Positions 55,412 to 64,000 of a stretch of DNA of 64,000 nt are shown here, in pieces. The DNA is from Idiomarina zobellii (GTDB taxonomy: Bacteria > Pseudomonadota > Gammaproteobacteria > Enterobacterales > Alteromonadaceae): NCBI RefSeq assembly GCF_900100855.1, contig NZ_FNCB01000012.1, positions 1 to 64,000 of the forward strand, read 5' to 3'. Below the pieces are notes generated by a model. It saw only the letters and a program-made list of their open reading frames with translations, did not search any database and had not been told where the DNA came from. Within the stretch, counting starts at the first letter, position 1, and every line of letters begins with the position of its first letter. The position numbers and the translations under genes are program-made.

Positions 55412-57731
55412 CGTCTGACTTCAACTTCTCATCATAACGCTCCATTAAACTGTCTTTACGGTCGTCGCGCTTGAACAGTTCAATTCTTGATGGAACGGCA
55501 CGTGCCGGCCAGTAGTTATTGGTCGTATCGACGTCGGCAGTTTCCCAGTTCGGGTCAATGACTACCTGAGTTAAGGTTTTATCGCGTATTAATAGCTTAC
55601 TAACCTGCTCTGGAGAGCGGCGCCATATCTCCGCTGGAATGCGAACATGTTCTTTACTGCCATCTTCATAGTGCAAGTCGAGCAAAATAGGCATAACCAA
55701 GCCGCCTTTGTTTGAAAAGTCGAGCACATAGAAGTTACTGCCATTTTCGAGCATTGCTTTTTGCTCTTCGTTCAGTCCTTTTAACAGTTCCTGGTATTCG
55801 TTTCTATCAGCATTTGTGACGGTAAACTCGTCATTCTCGTTATAGAAATCGGCCAAGTGGGGCTGTTGATGAATTTTATAATTGACATCGGCATTACGCT
55901 TAGTCGTCAAAGAAGTTGGCTCTTGTTCTTTTTGCTCACGCTGCCACGCTTTTTCTACTTCAGGATCTTGAGTGTTAATTGTCAGTAAATGCACTTTATC
56001 CAGTGAAATATCGACATGTTCTGTCGAGTAGAACCAGCCCCGCCAGAACCAGTCTAAATCAACGCCGGATGCATCTTCTAATGTTCTGAATAAATCCTCT
56101 GGGGTTGGGCGTTTGAACTTCCAACGGTGAGCGTACTCACGGAATGCGAAATCAAACAACTCGCGGCCGACAATGGTTTCACGCAAAATATTGAGAGCAG
56201 TTGCAGGCTTACCGTAGGCGTTATTGCCGAATTGGAGTATCGACTCTGAGTTGGTCATTATTGGCATTTGGTTAGCGCTTGCCATATAACGGGTAATATT
56301 GCGCGGCTCACCCCGCCAGGACGGGTAGTCTTTTTCCCACTTTTGTTCAGCCAGGAACTGTAGGTAAGTATTAATACCTTCGTCCATCCAAGTCCACTGA
56401 CGTTCGTCGGTATTCACTATCATTGGGAAATAAATATGACCAATTTCATGAATGATAACTGAAATGAGCCCGTACTTAGTACGCGCTGAATAGTATTTCT
56501 CTCCGGATTCTTCATCGACGTAAGGACGAGGCCCGTTGAAGGTTATCATTGGGTACTCCATACCACCGACTGGTCCATTTACAGAAATAGCGACCGGGTA
56601 TGGATAGTCAAAGCTATAGTCGTTGTAATGTTCAATGGTATGAATAATCGAGGCTGTCGAATAGCGCTCCCAAAGCGGGTTCCCTTCTTCAGGATAAAAT
56701 GACATTGCCATGACATCAGTGTCATTCTTTTTATAGCCCTGTGCATCCCAAATAAATTTGCGAGAAGAAGCCCAGGCAAAGTCGCGCACTTTGTCGGCTT
56801 CGAAAATCCAGGTTTTGGTGTCGTCTGTGCCTTCCTTTTCGTTCTCTAAAGCTTCTTCTTGAGTAACTATTTTGACAGGCTCACCTGAATTACGGGCTAG
56901 CTCTAAACGCTGACGCTGGGTCGAAGTTAGCACCTCATTCGGATTTTGTAGAACGCCGGTTGATGCGACAACATGGTCGGCAGGAACGGTAATTTCAACA
57001 CGGTAGTCACCAAACTCTAGTGCAAACTCACCGTTGCCAACAAATTGTTTATTCTGCCAGCCTTCAACATCGTAGTAAGCAGCCATGCGAGGGAACCACT
57101 GTGCCATTTCATACAGGTAGTTACCATCGTCTTCGAAATACTCGTAACCACCACGACCACCGAGCACGTCGGCTTCGATGATGTTAAAAGCCCAGTTGAT
57201 ATTAAAAGTGACGCTTTCACCACTTTCTAACGGCTCGTCTAAGTCCAAACGCAGCATTGTGTCGTTGACATAATGAGAGAGTGGCTCACCGTTGTCATAG
57301 CTAATTTCTGTCAGCTCGTACCCTGCTGGAAAACTTTCCTGGGTCATCATGCTTTCCATACGGGAAAAGCTAATTCGCTCAGGCTTGCTGGTGCTGTTTG
57401 ACTGGGGGCCTATGGAGTCTTTGAGGAACCGGTTTTGGTCAAGCTGAACCCACAAATAGCGCAAAGTATCAGGTGAGTTATTGGTGTAAGTGATGGTACT
57501 TTGAGCAGTAATGCTCTGATTCTCATCATCCAACTGTACTTTTATATGATAGTCAGCTTCTTGCTGCCAATACTCGTGCCCCGGAGCACCAGAAGCTGTG
57601 CGATAAACGTTCGGACTGCGAAATTTATCGTCATTCAGCTGACGAAACTTATCTTCAAATGCCTGAGCATGGCTTGCTTGGCTAGTCGCCAATAAAACCG
57701 TCGCCGTTAGCGCATATTGATATAACTTCAT
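55401..57731 (-). CDS. M1-family zinc metallopeptidase, exported
   Basis: The 776-residue protein has a signal peptide (MKLYQYALTATVLLATSQASHA), an N-terminal beta domain and the M1 catalytic core with VGGMEYPMITFNGP, HEIGHIYFP (HEXXH) and the third zinc ligand Glu in WMDEGIN. It probably removes N-terminal residues from peptides in the periplasm. I chose 57731 because the longer frame to 57782 overlaps zur and lacks a signal at its start. Neighbours are zur upstream (25-base gap) and DUF6702 downstream. Confidence 0.9.
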   Translation of the reverse strand: MKLYQYALTATVLLATSQASHAQAFEDKFRQLNDDKFRSPNVYRTASGAPGHEYWQQEADYHIKVQLDDENQSITAQSTITYTNNSPDTLRYLWVQLDQNRFLKDSIGPQSNSTSKPERISFSRMESMMTQESFPAGYELTEISYDNGEPLSHYVNDTMLRLDLDEPLESGESVTFNINWAFNIIEADVLGGRGGYEYFEDDGNYLYEMAQWFPRMAAYYDVEGWQNKQFVGNGEFALEFGDYRVEITVPADHVVASTGVLQNPNEVLTSTQRQRLELARNSGEPVKIVTQEEALENEKEGTDDTKTWIFEADKVRDFAWASSRKFIWDAQGYKKNDTDVMAMSFYPEEGNPLWERYSTASIIHTIEHYNDYSFDYPYPVAISVNGPVGGMEYPMITFNGPRPYVDEESGEKYYSARTKYGLISVIIHEIGHIYFPMIVNTDERQWTWMDEGINTYLQFLAEQKWEKDYPSWRGEPRNITRYMASANQMPIMTNSESILQFGNNAYGKPATALNILRETIVGRELFDFAFREYAHRWKFKRPTPEDLFRTLEDASGVDLDWFWRGWFYSTEHVDISLDKVHLLTINTQDPEVEKAWQREQKEQEPTSLTTKRNADVNYKIHQQPHLADFYNENDEFTVTNADRNEYQELLKGLNEEQKAMLENGSNFYVLDFSNKGGLVMPILLDLHYEDGSKEHVRIPAEIWRRSPEQVSKLLIRDKTLTQVVIDPNWETADVDTTNNYWPARAVPSRIELFKRDDRKDSLMERYDEKLKSDDES

Positions 57732-57756
57732 AGTAAAGACCTGTTTAGTTTTTATT

Positions 57757-58197
57757 TTAATGGCATTTAGTGCACAAGCCATGTGCTTCTATCGTTTGCT
57801 GTTCAACCTTAAACCCTTGAGCTTCGGCCTGGTGCTTTAGCTCGTCGTAGACCCCTTCAGATTGAATTTCCTGAACATCACCGCAAGAGTCACAAATAAG
57901 CATTTGCACTGGGTGTTGATGATCGAAATGCGTACAGAGAACAAAGCTGTTAGACGACGTTATTTTGTGAACAAAACCCTGTTCCTGAAGAAAGTCTAAC
58001 GCTCTGTAAATGGTTGGAGGTTTGGCGTTGGGTATCACTTCCCGAAGTTGGTCGAGTAAGTCATACGCACCAATGGCTCCGGACTGTTCGGCTAAAATAG
58101 TGAAAACCTCACGTCGGGCGGTGGTTAGCCTTGCTCCTCGTTTCTGACAAAGAACTTCAGCTTTTCGAATTAGTCGTTGCGCTTCTTGACGAGTCAT
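57757..58197 (-). CDS. zur: Zinc uptake regulator Zur (Fur family)
   Basis: Zur represses zinc uptake genes when zinc is plentiful. The 146-residue protein matches E. coli Zur more than Fur: LCQKRGARLTTARREVF, GAYDLLDQLREVIPNAKPPTIYRALDFLQEQGFVHKI, CDSCGD and a terminal CTKCH, which give the structural zinc Cys residues. The E. coli His-rich tail is missing. It is divergent from dusA, as in E. coli, and leads into an M1 zinc peptidase gene. Confidence 0.93.
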   Translation of the reverse strand: MTRQEAQRLIRKAEVLCQKRGARLTTARREVFTILAEQSGAIGAYDLLDQLREVIPNAKPPTIYRALDFLQEQGFVHKITSSNSFVLCTHFDHQHPVQMLICDSCGDVQEIQSEGVYDELKHQAEAQGFKVEQQTIEAHGLCTKCH

Positions 58198-58374
58198 TAG
58201 CCTGGATATTTAAAAAAAGTTAAAGCCATTGTAGTGAGTTTTGTGGTTAAGTGAAAGGCTTTTACCTTAAGTCGGGACACGACTCATCCTTCCTAATTTC
58301 TGTGCTGATATAAGCCTTGGTTTACGATAGAATAGGGCGCTCAGTTTGGCAGTAGTAAATAAGGAATACCGGCA

Positions 58375-59373
58375 GTGGCAACAGCTTACAATTACAGACT
58401 ATCAGTGGCCCCGATGCTGGATTGGACCGATCGCCATTGCCGTTACTTTCATCGTTTACTCACGAAAGAAACCCTGCTTTATACTGAAATGGTGACAACA
58501 GGCGCAATTATACACGGTAAACAGGACTTCTTAGCTTATAACGAAGAAGAGAATCCCGTGGCTCTGCAACTTGGCGGCTGTAATCCTGAAGACATGGCTC
58601 GATGCGCAGCTTTAGCTCAAGAGCGTGGCTACAATGAAGTTAATATTAATGTGGGCTGTCCATCTGACCGTGTTCAAAATGGTAGCTTTGGTGCTTGTTT
58701 AATGGCAGAGCCTGCAGCTGTCGCAGACTGTGTAAAAGCCATGAAAAAAGCAGTCGATATTCCGGTAACCGTCAAAACTCGGTTGGGTATTGACGACCAT
58801 GACAGCGATGACTTCCTTTATGCGTTCACTGACTCTGTTGTGGACGCTGGAGTTGACCAACTGACCCTGCATGCTCGAAAAGCCTGGCTTCAGGGACTTA
58901 GCCCTAAAGAAAACAGAGATATCCCAGAGCTGCAGTATGACCGGGTTTATAAAGCCCAGGAGCGCTATAAAGGCTTTCCTGTTGCAATAAATGGCGGTAT
59001 TAAAACAACGGAAAGCATTGTTAACCATTTACGGAATGTCCATGGCGTGATGGTTGGCAGAGCGGCTTACCAGAACCCTTGGCTATTAACGTCTTTTGAC
59101 GAAACTCTCGGTAGCGTGGCGAACTCAGTTTCCCGTGAGGAGGTCGTCGAAGCAATGATCCCTTACGTTAACAAGCATATTGCCAGCGGCGGTAGAGCTT
59201 GGCATGTTGTCAGGCATATGCTTGGGCTTTTTCAGGGGCTTCCCGGGGGCAAGCGTTGGCGGCAGTATTTGAGCATTAAAGGCCCCAAAGCACAAAGCGG
59301 CGAGTCTCTTTTAAAGGGCGCCCTGGACTTTAAAAATGATCACAAAAAACCGATAAGCGAATTAATGACATAA
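58375..59373 (+). CDS. dusA: tRNA-dihydrouridine(20/20a) synthase DusA
   Basis: DusA is an FMN enzyme that reduces uridines 20 and 20a in the D-loop. The 332-residue protein has LSVAPMLDWTDRHCRYFHRLL, INVGCPSDRVQNGSFGACLM with the catalytic Cys, VTVKTRLGID, HARKAWLQGLSPKENR and INGGIKT. Translation starts at GTG. It is divergent from zur. Confidence 0.96.
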   Translation: MATAYNYRLSVAPMLDWTDRHCRYFHRLLTKETLLYTEMVTTGAIIHGKQDFLAYNEEENPVALQLGGCNPEDMARCAALAQERGYNEVNINVGCPSDRVQNGSFGACLMAEPAAVADCVKAMKKAVDIPVTVKTRLGIDDHDSDDFLYAFTDSVVDAGVDQLTLHARKAWLQGLSPKENRDIPELQYDRVYKAQERYKGFPVAINGGIKTTESIVNHLRNVHGVMVGRAAYQNPWLLTSFDETLGSVANSVSREEVVEAMIPYVNKHIASGGRAWHVVRHMLGLFQGLPGGKRWRQYLSIKGPKAQSGESLLKGALDFKNDHKKPISELMT

Positions 59374-59405
59374 AAGCTTAAACCTCATTTGGAAACTCAC
59401 TAATA

Positions 59406-59424
59406 AGTGGTAATTCTCACCACT
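59406..59424. promoter_or_regulatory. Inverted repeat, possible activator site
   Basis: AGTGGT and ACCACT form a perfect six-base inverted repeat with a seven-base centre, about 80 bases before a sigma-54-like promoter. That is a normal distance for an enhancer-binding protein. It could also be the 3' hairpin of the dusA transcript, but no T-run follows. Confidence 0.35.
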
Positions 59425-59487
59425 CCCCCTCTCATCTCTAAAGCGCCAAAATATAAATAAACTAATTAAAAACAAAAGCTTATAAAA

Positions 59488-59504
59488 TTGGCACAACCTT
59501 TGAA
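59488..59504 (+). promoter_or_regulatory. Sigma-54-like promoter
   Basis: TTGGCACAACCTTTGAA fits the -24/-12 pattern TGGCAC-N5-TTGCA except for one base at the -12 position (GA in place of GC). It lies about 50 bases before the small exported protein gene. The surrounding DNA is AT-rich, as around IHF-bent sigma-54 promoters. Confidence 0.5.
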
Positions 59505-59554
59505 TTAGTTTTAGCGACTTAACTAACGCAATGACTAAATCAAAGGAGAACCTC

Positions 59555-59824
59555 ATGAAAGCGTTAATTATCGGTGCAGTCAGTGGTGTTATGTTGTTCA
59601 GTTCATCAGCTTTTGCTTCAGACAAGCAGGAGATGTCTTTGTCGGAAGAGATACAAACGCAAGTCACTCAAATGACAGTAGAGAGTTTGCAGTTAATTAA
59701 AAACTCGGCGGTAGCGTCACTACAAGAGTGGGCGGCAGAAGTATTTTCTTTAGAGGCAACTGTGGTTGCTGAGTCATCTAAAGAAGAGCTTCCGGAAGAC
59801 AATAAAGCAAAGCAAATTCAGTAG
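59555..59824 (+). CDS. Small exported helical protein, 89 aa
   Basis: AAAGGAG precedes the ATG at 59555; the frame is open from 59531. The protein has a signal peptide (MKALIIGAVSGVMLFSSSAFA) and then a single long amphipathic helix (SEEIQTQVTQMTVESLQLIK and onward) and an acidic tail. I do not recognise it. Its position downstream of dusA is where E. coli has the sigma-54/PspF-dependent gene pspG, but the sequence is unlike PspG. A 36-residue membrane peptide ORF follows after eight bases. Confidence 0.6.
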   Translation: MKALIIGAVSGVMLFSSSAFASDKQEMSLSEEIQTQVTQMTVESLQLIKNSAVASLQEWAAEVFSLEATVVAESSKEELPEDNKAKQIQ

Positions 59825-59832
59825 GGTGACGC

Positions 59833-59943
59833 ATGATTATCTTTGAACCCTGGTGGGTTGGCTGGTTAGCAGCTCCGGTAATAGGTACGTTAATTATCGG
59901 AGCTGCAATGGGATTGAGCGCATCAATGATGCGACAAGGTTAG
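59833..59943 (+). CDS. Single-span membrane microprotein, 36 aa
   Basis: The ORF starts eight bases after the previous stop behind AGGGTGA. It codes MIIFEPWWVGWLAAPVIGTL and a further Gly/Ala/Met-rich stretch that together make one membrane helix, ending MMRQG. No homologue is known to me. Its coupling to the upstream exported protein suggests joint function at the inner membrane. Confidence 0.5.
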   Translation: MIIFEPWWVGWLAAPVIGTLIIGAAMGLSASMMRQG

Positions 59944-59992
59944 ACTTTTGCTAATCTGCGTGTATCTCTAAAAACAATAATGAGGAATACGC

Positions 59993-61213
59993 ATGTTAAA
60001 GTCATTACTTGCCGCATCCATTTTGGTTGCTGTAACCGGTTGTGCAACGGCCAGCCAATCATCATCGAACGAACAAGAAACCCAATATCAAGCTTCTGAA
60101 AAAGCAGTCAATTTGGCGCATGAGTATTTGCTCGTGGATACGCATATTGATGTTCCGTATCGCATCCGTGACAAATGGGACGACGTATCTGTTGCAACCA
60201 AGGACGGTGATTTCGACTACCCAAGAGCGGTTGAAGGTGGTCTCGATGCGCCATTTATGTCCATTTATATACCAGCCTCTTATGAAGAAAGTGGTGGCAG
60301 TGTTCAGTTGGCACATGAACTAATCGATGGGATGGAAGCATTGGTTGCGCGTGCCCCTGATAAATTTGCGATGGCATATAGCACTGACGATATTCGTGCG
60401 AATAAGGAAAAAGGCTTAATGTCGATAGCGTTGGGCATGGAAAACGGAACCCCCATAGAAGGTGACTTGGATAACCTACACATGTTCTATGAGCGTGGTA
60501 TTCGCTACATTACGTTGGCTCACTCGCTGTCAAACCACATTTCAGACTCATCGTACGACATACGCCGCCAATGGGATGGTTTAAGTCCTTTTGGTAAGAA
60601 GCTCGTCAAAGAGATGAACAAAGTGGGGGTGATGGTTGATGTCTCTCACATTTCAGACGATGCGTTTTACCAGGCTGTTGAAATTAGTGAAGTGCCTGTC
60701 ATTGCCTCTCACTCATCGTTACGTAAGTACACACCAGGTTTTGAGCGTAATATGAGCGACGACATGCTTAAAGCTTTGGCTGAAAATGAAGGTGTGATTC
60801 AAATTAACTTTGGCTCGTCATTTCTTGCGGAACAGGCTAACCGCTACCGCGACATGATGAAAAAACGTATTAGCGCCGTGAAAGAGCAGTATGGAGCCGA
60901 TAGCGAAGAAGCGAAGCGTCGCATCGCTGACATTGAAGCAAATAACCCGTATCCGTTCGCAACACTGGAAACGGTACTGGACCATATTGACCATGTAAAA
61001 GCGCTTATTGGTGTTGAACACATTGGGGTGGGCTCTGATTACGATGGAGTAGGGGACTCTCTCCCGGTTGGATTAAAAGATGTTTCAGACTACCCAAACC
61101 TGGTTCAGGGACTGCTTGATCGTGGTTACTCTGAGAAAGAAATACAAATGATTCTCGGCGAAAACTTAATGCGTGTTTGGAAAGCGGTCGAAGATTACGC
61201 TGAAGGACACTAA
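59993..61213 (+). CDS. M19 membrane dipeptidase, lipoprotein
   Basis: The 406-residue protein is a predicted lipoprotein (lipobox VTGC at about 14-17) of the renal dipeptidase family. It has VDTHIDVPYR near residue 48 (first zinc ligands His and Asp), MENGTPIEGD near 144 (bridging Glu), LAHSLSNHISDSS near 175, VDVSHISDDAF, ASHSSLRKYTPG and VGSDYDGVGDS. These enzymes hydrolyse dipeptides in the periplasm. GAGGAAT precedes the ATG. It is upstream of the S10 operon with its own stop 18 bases before that promoter. Confidence 0.93.
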   Translation: MLKSLLAASILVAVTGCATASQSSSNEQETQYQASEKAVNLAHEYLLVDTHIDVPYRIRDKWDDVSVATKDGDFDYPRAVEGGLDAPFMSIYIPASYEESGGSVQLAHELIDGMEALVARAPDKFAMAYSTDDIRANKEKGLMSIALGMENGTPIEGDLDNLHMFYERGIRYITLAHSLSNHISDSSYDIRRQWDGLSPFGKKLVKEMNKVGVMVDVSHISDDAFYQAVEISEVPVIASHSSLRKYTPGFERNMSDDMLKALAENEGVIQINFGSSFLAEQANRYRDMMKKRISAVKEQYGADSEEAKRRIADIEANNPYPFATLETVLDHIDHVKALIGVEHIGVGSDYDGVGDSLPVGLKDVSDYPNLVQGLLDRGYSEKEIQMILGENLMRVWKAVEDYAEGH

Positions 61214-61230
61214 TTAAGAGCTTTTAAGCC

Positions 61231-61265
61231 TTGACACAAGGCCGCGAATCCGTATAATTCGCGGC

Positions 61266-61266
<1 letters not shown>
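61231..61266 (+). promoter_or_regulatory. S10 operon promoter within a long inverted repeat
   Basis: TTGACA (61231-61236) and TATAAT (61253-61258) have a 16-base spacer, an almost ideal sigma-70 promoter. The -10 box sits in a perfect 10-base inverted repeat: GGCCGCGAAT at 61240 and ATTCGCGGCC ending at 61266, with seven bases between. Confidence 0.88.
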
Positions 61267-61748
<482 letters not shown>

Positions 61749-61786
61749 GTGGGCAGTAATAGGATTACACACGAGAGGTTTTAACA

Positions 61787-62425
61787 ATGGCTATAGGTCT
61801 AGTCGGTCGTAAAGTAGGAATGACGCGTGTCTTCCAGGAAGACGGCGCTTCTGTTCCTGTTACTGTGATCGAAGTGCTGGCGAACCGTGTGACTCAGATT
61901 AAATCTGAGGAAACAGACGGTTATCGTGCCCTTCAAGTGACCACAGGCGAGAAGAAAGCAAGCCGTGTAACCAAGCCTTTAGCGGGTCACTTCGCTAAAG
62001 CTGGTACTGAGGCAGGTCGTGGTCTTTGGGAATTCCGCCTGGAAAATGGCGAAGGCGAAGACTACGCAGTTGGCGCAGAACTGACTGTTGAAGTTTTGGC
62101 AGAAGTTAAGAAAGTAGACGTTACTGGTACTTCAAAAGGTAAAGGTTTTGCTGGTGCTGTTAAGCGCTGGAACTTCCGTACCCAGGACGCTACTCACGGT
62201 AACTCATTGGCTCACCGTGCGCCGGGTTCAATCGGTCAAAACCAGTCGCCTGGTAAAGTATTCAAAGGCAAAAAAATGGCTGGCCAAATGGGTAATGAAC
62301 AAGTCACTACGCAATCACTTGAACTCGTTCGAGTTGATGCAGAGCGCAATCTTTTATTAATAAAAGGTGCGGTACCGGGAGCAACCGGTGGTGATGTTAT
62401 CGTTAAACCTGCGGTCAAGGCATAA
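61787..62425 (+). CDS. rplC: 50S ribosomal protein L3
   Basis: The 212-residue L3 starts [20 protein letters not shown] and has [31 protein letters not shown] with the methylated-Gln region, and [18 protein letters not shown] precedes the ATG. It is the second gene of the S10 operon. Confidence 0.99.
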   Translation: MAIGLVGRKVGMTRVFQEDGASVPVTVIEVLANRVTQIKSEETDGYRALQVTTGEKKASRVTKPLAGHFAKAGTEAGRGLWEFRLENGEGEDYAVGAELTVEVLAEVKKVDVTGTSKGKGFAGAVKRWNFRTQDATHGNSLAHRAPGSIGQNQSPGKVFKGKKMAGQMGNEQVTTQSLELVRVDAERNLLLIKGAVPGATGGDVIVKPAVKA

Positions 62426-62443
62426 CGTCTGAGGAGAATAGTG

Positions 62444-63049
62444 ATGGAATTAACATTGAAAGACGCAAAAGGCGGTCTTGAGGTTTCCGAAGCTACCTTT
62501 GGACGTGAGTTTAATGAAGCCCTTGTCCATCAAGTAGTTGTAGCATACGCTGCAGGTGCTCGTCAGGGCACTAAAGCTCAGAAGACTCGTTCTGAAGTAG
62601 CAGGTGGCGGTAAGAAACCTTGGCGTCAAAAAGGGACTGGTCGTGCTCGTGCGGGTACTATCCGTAGTCCAATCTGGCGTTCTGGTGGTGCAACGTTTGC
62701 GGCTAAACCGCAAAATCACACCCAGAAAGTTAACAAGAAAATGTACCGTGGTGCGATTAAAAGCATCCTTTCAGAGCTCATTCGCCAAGAGCGTTTGGTC
62801 GTTGTTGAGAAGTTTGGTGTTGAAGCGCCAAAAACGAAGCAACTGGCTGCGAAGCTTAAAGAAATGGATATGAATGACGTTTTAATCGTGACCAAAGAAG
62901 TTGATGAGAACCTATTCTTAGCGTCTCGCAACTTGCATAAAGTCGACGTGCGTGACGTTCAGGGTATCGACCCTGTCAGTCTGATTGCTTTCGAAAAAGT
63001 ATTGATGACTGCAGACGCCGTCAAGCAGCTTGAGGAGGTGTTATCATGA
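62444..63049 (+). CDS. rplD: 50S ribosomal protein L4
   Basis: The 201-residue L4 contains the exit-tunnel loop [20 protein letters not shown] and [14 protein letters not shown]4 autoregulates the S10 operon in E. coli. I chose the ATG at 62444 behind GAGGAG; GTG at 62441 is in frame but has poorer spacing. Its TGA overlaps the start of rplW. Confidence 0.98.
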   Translation: MELTLKDAKGGLEVSEATFGREFNEALVHQVVVAYAAGARQGTKAQKTRSEVAGGGKKPWRQKGTGRARAGTIRSPIWRSGGATFAAKPQNHTQKVNKKMYRGAIKSILSELIRQERLVVVEKFGVEAPKTKQLAAKLKEMDMNDVLIVTKEVDENLFLASRNLHKVDVRDVQGIDPVSLIAFEKVLMTADAVKQLEEVLS

Positions 63050-63348
63050 TGCGCGAAGAACGTTTGCTTAATGTGATTGTAGCACCTCACGTTTCGGAAA
63101 AGTCGACAATGACTGCTGAAGGCAACAACACTGTTGTATTCAAAGTTGCTGTTGATGCGACAAAAGCCGAAATCAAAGCAGCTGTCGAAAAACTTTTTGA
63201 AGTTGAAGTCAAAAACGTACGTACCGTCAAAGTTAAAGGTAAAACCAAGCGTACCGGTTTCCGTTTCGGAAAGCGTAACGACTGGAAAAAAGCGTATGTT
63301 GCCTTGAAAGAAGGTGCTGACATTGACTTCGCTGGCGGCGCTGAGTAA
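63046..63348 (+). CDS. rplW: 50S ribosomal protein L23
   Basis: The 100-residue L23 begins [20 protein letters not shown] and includes [20 protein letters not shown]. It sits at the tunnel exit, where trigger factor and SRP dock. The start overlaps the rplD stop; two ATGs are adjacent and the first gives the family length. Confidence 0.98.
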   Translation: MMREERLLNVIVAPHVSEKSTMTAEGNNTVVFKVAVDATKAEIKAAVEKLFEVEVKNVRTVKVKGKTKRTGFRFGKRNDWKKAYVALKEGADIDFAGGAE

Positions 63349-63362
63349 CAGGAGGAATAAAC

Positions 63363-64000
63363 ATGGCTGTAGTTAAAAGTAAGCCTACGTCTCCGGGTCA
63401 ACGCCACAAGATAAAAGTCGTTGGTCAGGATCTGTACAAAGGCAAGCCTTACGCACCATTGCTGGAAAAGAACAGCAAGTCTGGTGGTCGTAACAATAAC
63501 GGTCGTATTACGGTTCGTCATATCGGCGGTGGTCACAAGCACCATTACCGTATTATCGACTTTAAACGTAATAAAGACGGCATTCCTGCAAAAGTGGAGC
63601 GTATTGAATACGATCCGAACCGTTCAGCAAACATTGCTTTGGTTCTGTATGCAGACGGTGAACGCCGTTACATTTTAGCGCCTAAGAACTTGAAAGTGGG
63701 TGACCGCATTCAATCTGGTTCAGATGCGCCTATTAAACCAGGTAACACTTTGCCAATGCGTAATATCCCAGTGGGTAGTGTTGTGCACGCTGTTGAATTA
63801 CAGCCTGGTAAAGGTGCGCAGATGGCTCGTTCAGCTGGTGCATATTGCCAAATCTTGGCTCGTGATGGTGCTTATGTAACCATTCGCTTGCGCTCTGGTG
63901 AAATGCGTCGTGTTCAAGCTGAAGGCCGCGCTACTCTTGGTGAAGTTGGTAACGCAGAACACATGCTGCGTCAATTGGGTAAAGCTGGTGCAAACCGCTG
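63363..64000 (+). CDS. rplB: 50S ribosomal protein L2, N-terminal part (runs off the window)
   Basis: The reading frame from the ATG at 63363 behind AGGAGG gives [37 protein letters not shown] and [14 protein letters not shown], typical of L2. It is open to the right edge at about residue 212 of the usual 274. The C-terminal catalytic-centre His region lies outside the window. Confidence 0.98.
   Translation, partial: MAVVKSKPTSPGQRHKIKVVGQDLYKGKPYAPLLEKNSKSGGRNNNGRITVRHIGGGHKHHYRIIDFKRNKDGIPAKVERIEYDPNRSANIALVLYADGERRYILAPKNLKVGDRIQSGSDAPIKPGNTLPMRNIPVGSVVHAVELQPGKGAQMARSAGAYCQILARDGAYVTIRLRSGEMRRVQAEGRATLGEVGNAEHMLRQLGKAGANR

Noticed and set aside
59555-59943. Annotation of the small genes after dusA as pspG
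   Set aside because: Position and promoter type fit, but neither product resembles PspG in length, membrane pattern or sequence.

Overview
The window reads as chromosome of a marine gammaproteobacterium of the Alteromonadales type. Idiomarina is my best guess, from protein similarity and gene order; I could not run a search. Many blocks keep the enterobacterial order: tsaD/plsY/folB near cca, ygiF-glnE, tolC/nudF-yqiB-parE-parC-plsC, valS-holC-pepA/lptF-lptG, rnr-rlmB, rpsF-priB-rpsR-rplI-dnaB, zur/dusA, and the start of the S10 ribosomal operon. No stretch longer than 300 bases lacks a gene.

Left edge (1-3653) is accessory DNA. It holds the start of an IS256-family transposase whose insertion cuts a gene of unknown function, a WYL-domain regulator coupled to a HEPN-domain protein (an arrangement typical of defence or toxin loci), and a run of small unrecognised ORFs, one apparently frameshifted. 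This island lies directly upstream of tsaD, where rpsU is often found in relatives.

Positions 3892-37267 are mostly housekeeping: folate and tRNA maturation genes, an orphan GspA/GspB pair, a fatty-acid acyl-CoA dehydrogenase behind a PsrA-like operator, putA interrupted by an in-frame TAA, glnE, lipid A acylation, tolC, topoisomerase IV, phospholipid synthesis, valS-holC-pepA and the LPS transporter permeases lptFG. A tRNA-Leu(CAA) follows.

Positions 37745-45576 hold the most unusual feature: eight tightly packed or overlapping genes, all encoding exported proteins. Three are lipoproteins, several share an LPP20/FlgT-N-like domain, one looks like the middle and C-terminal parts of FlgT, and one is an MltC-like lytic transglycosylase. 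The operon ends in a strong terminator. It looks like an undescribed envelope assembly or peptidoglycan-linked machine.

Positions 45648-59373 return to core genes (rnr, rlmB, rpsF to rplI, dnaB), then a zur-M1 peptidase-DUF6702-CheX unit on the minus strand, divergent from dusA. At the position where pspG sits in E. coli there is instead a sigma-54-like promoter ahead of a small secreted helical protein and a 36-residue membrane peptide. A lipoprotein dipeptidase follows, and the window ends inside rplB of the S10 operon, whose promoter lies within a long perfect inverted repeat.
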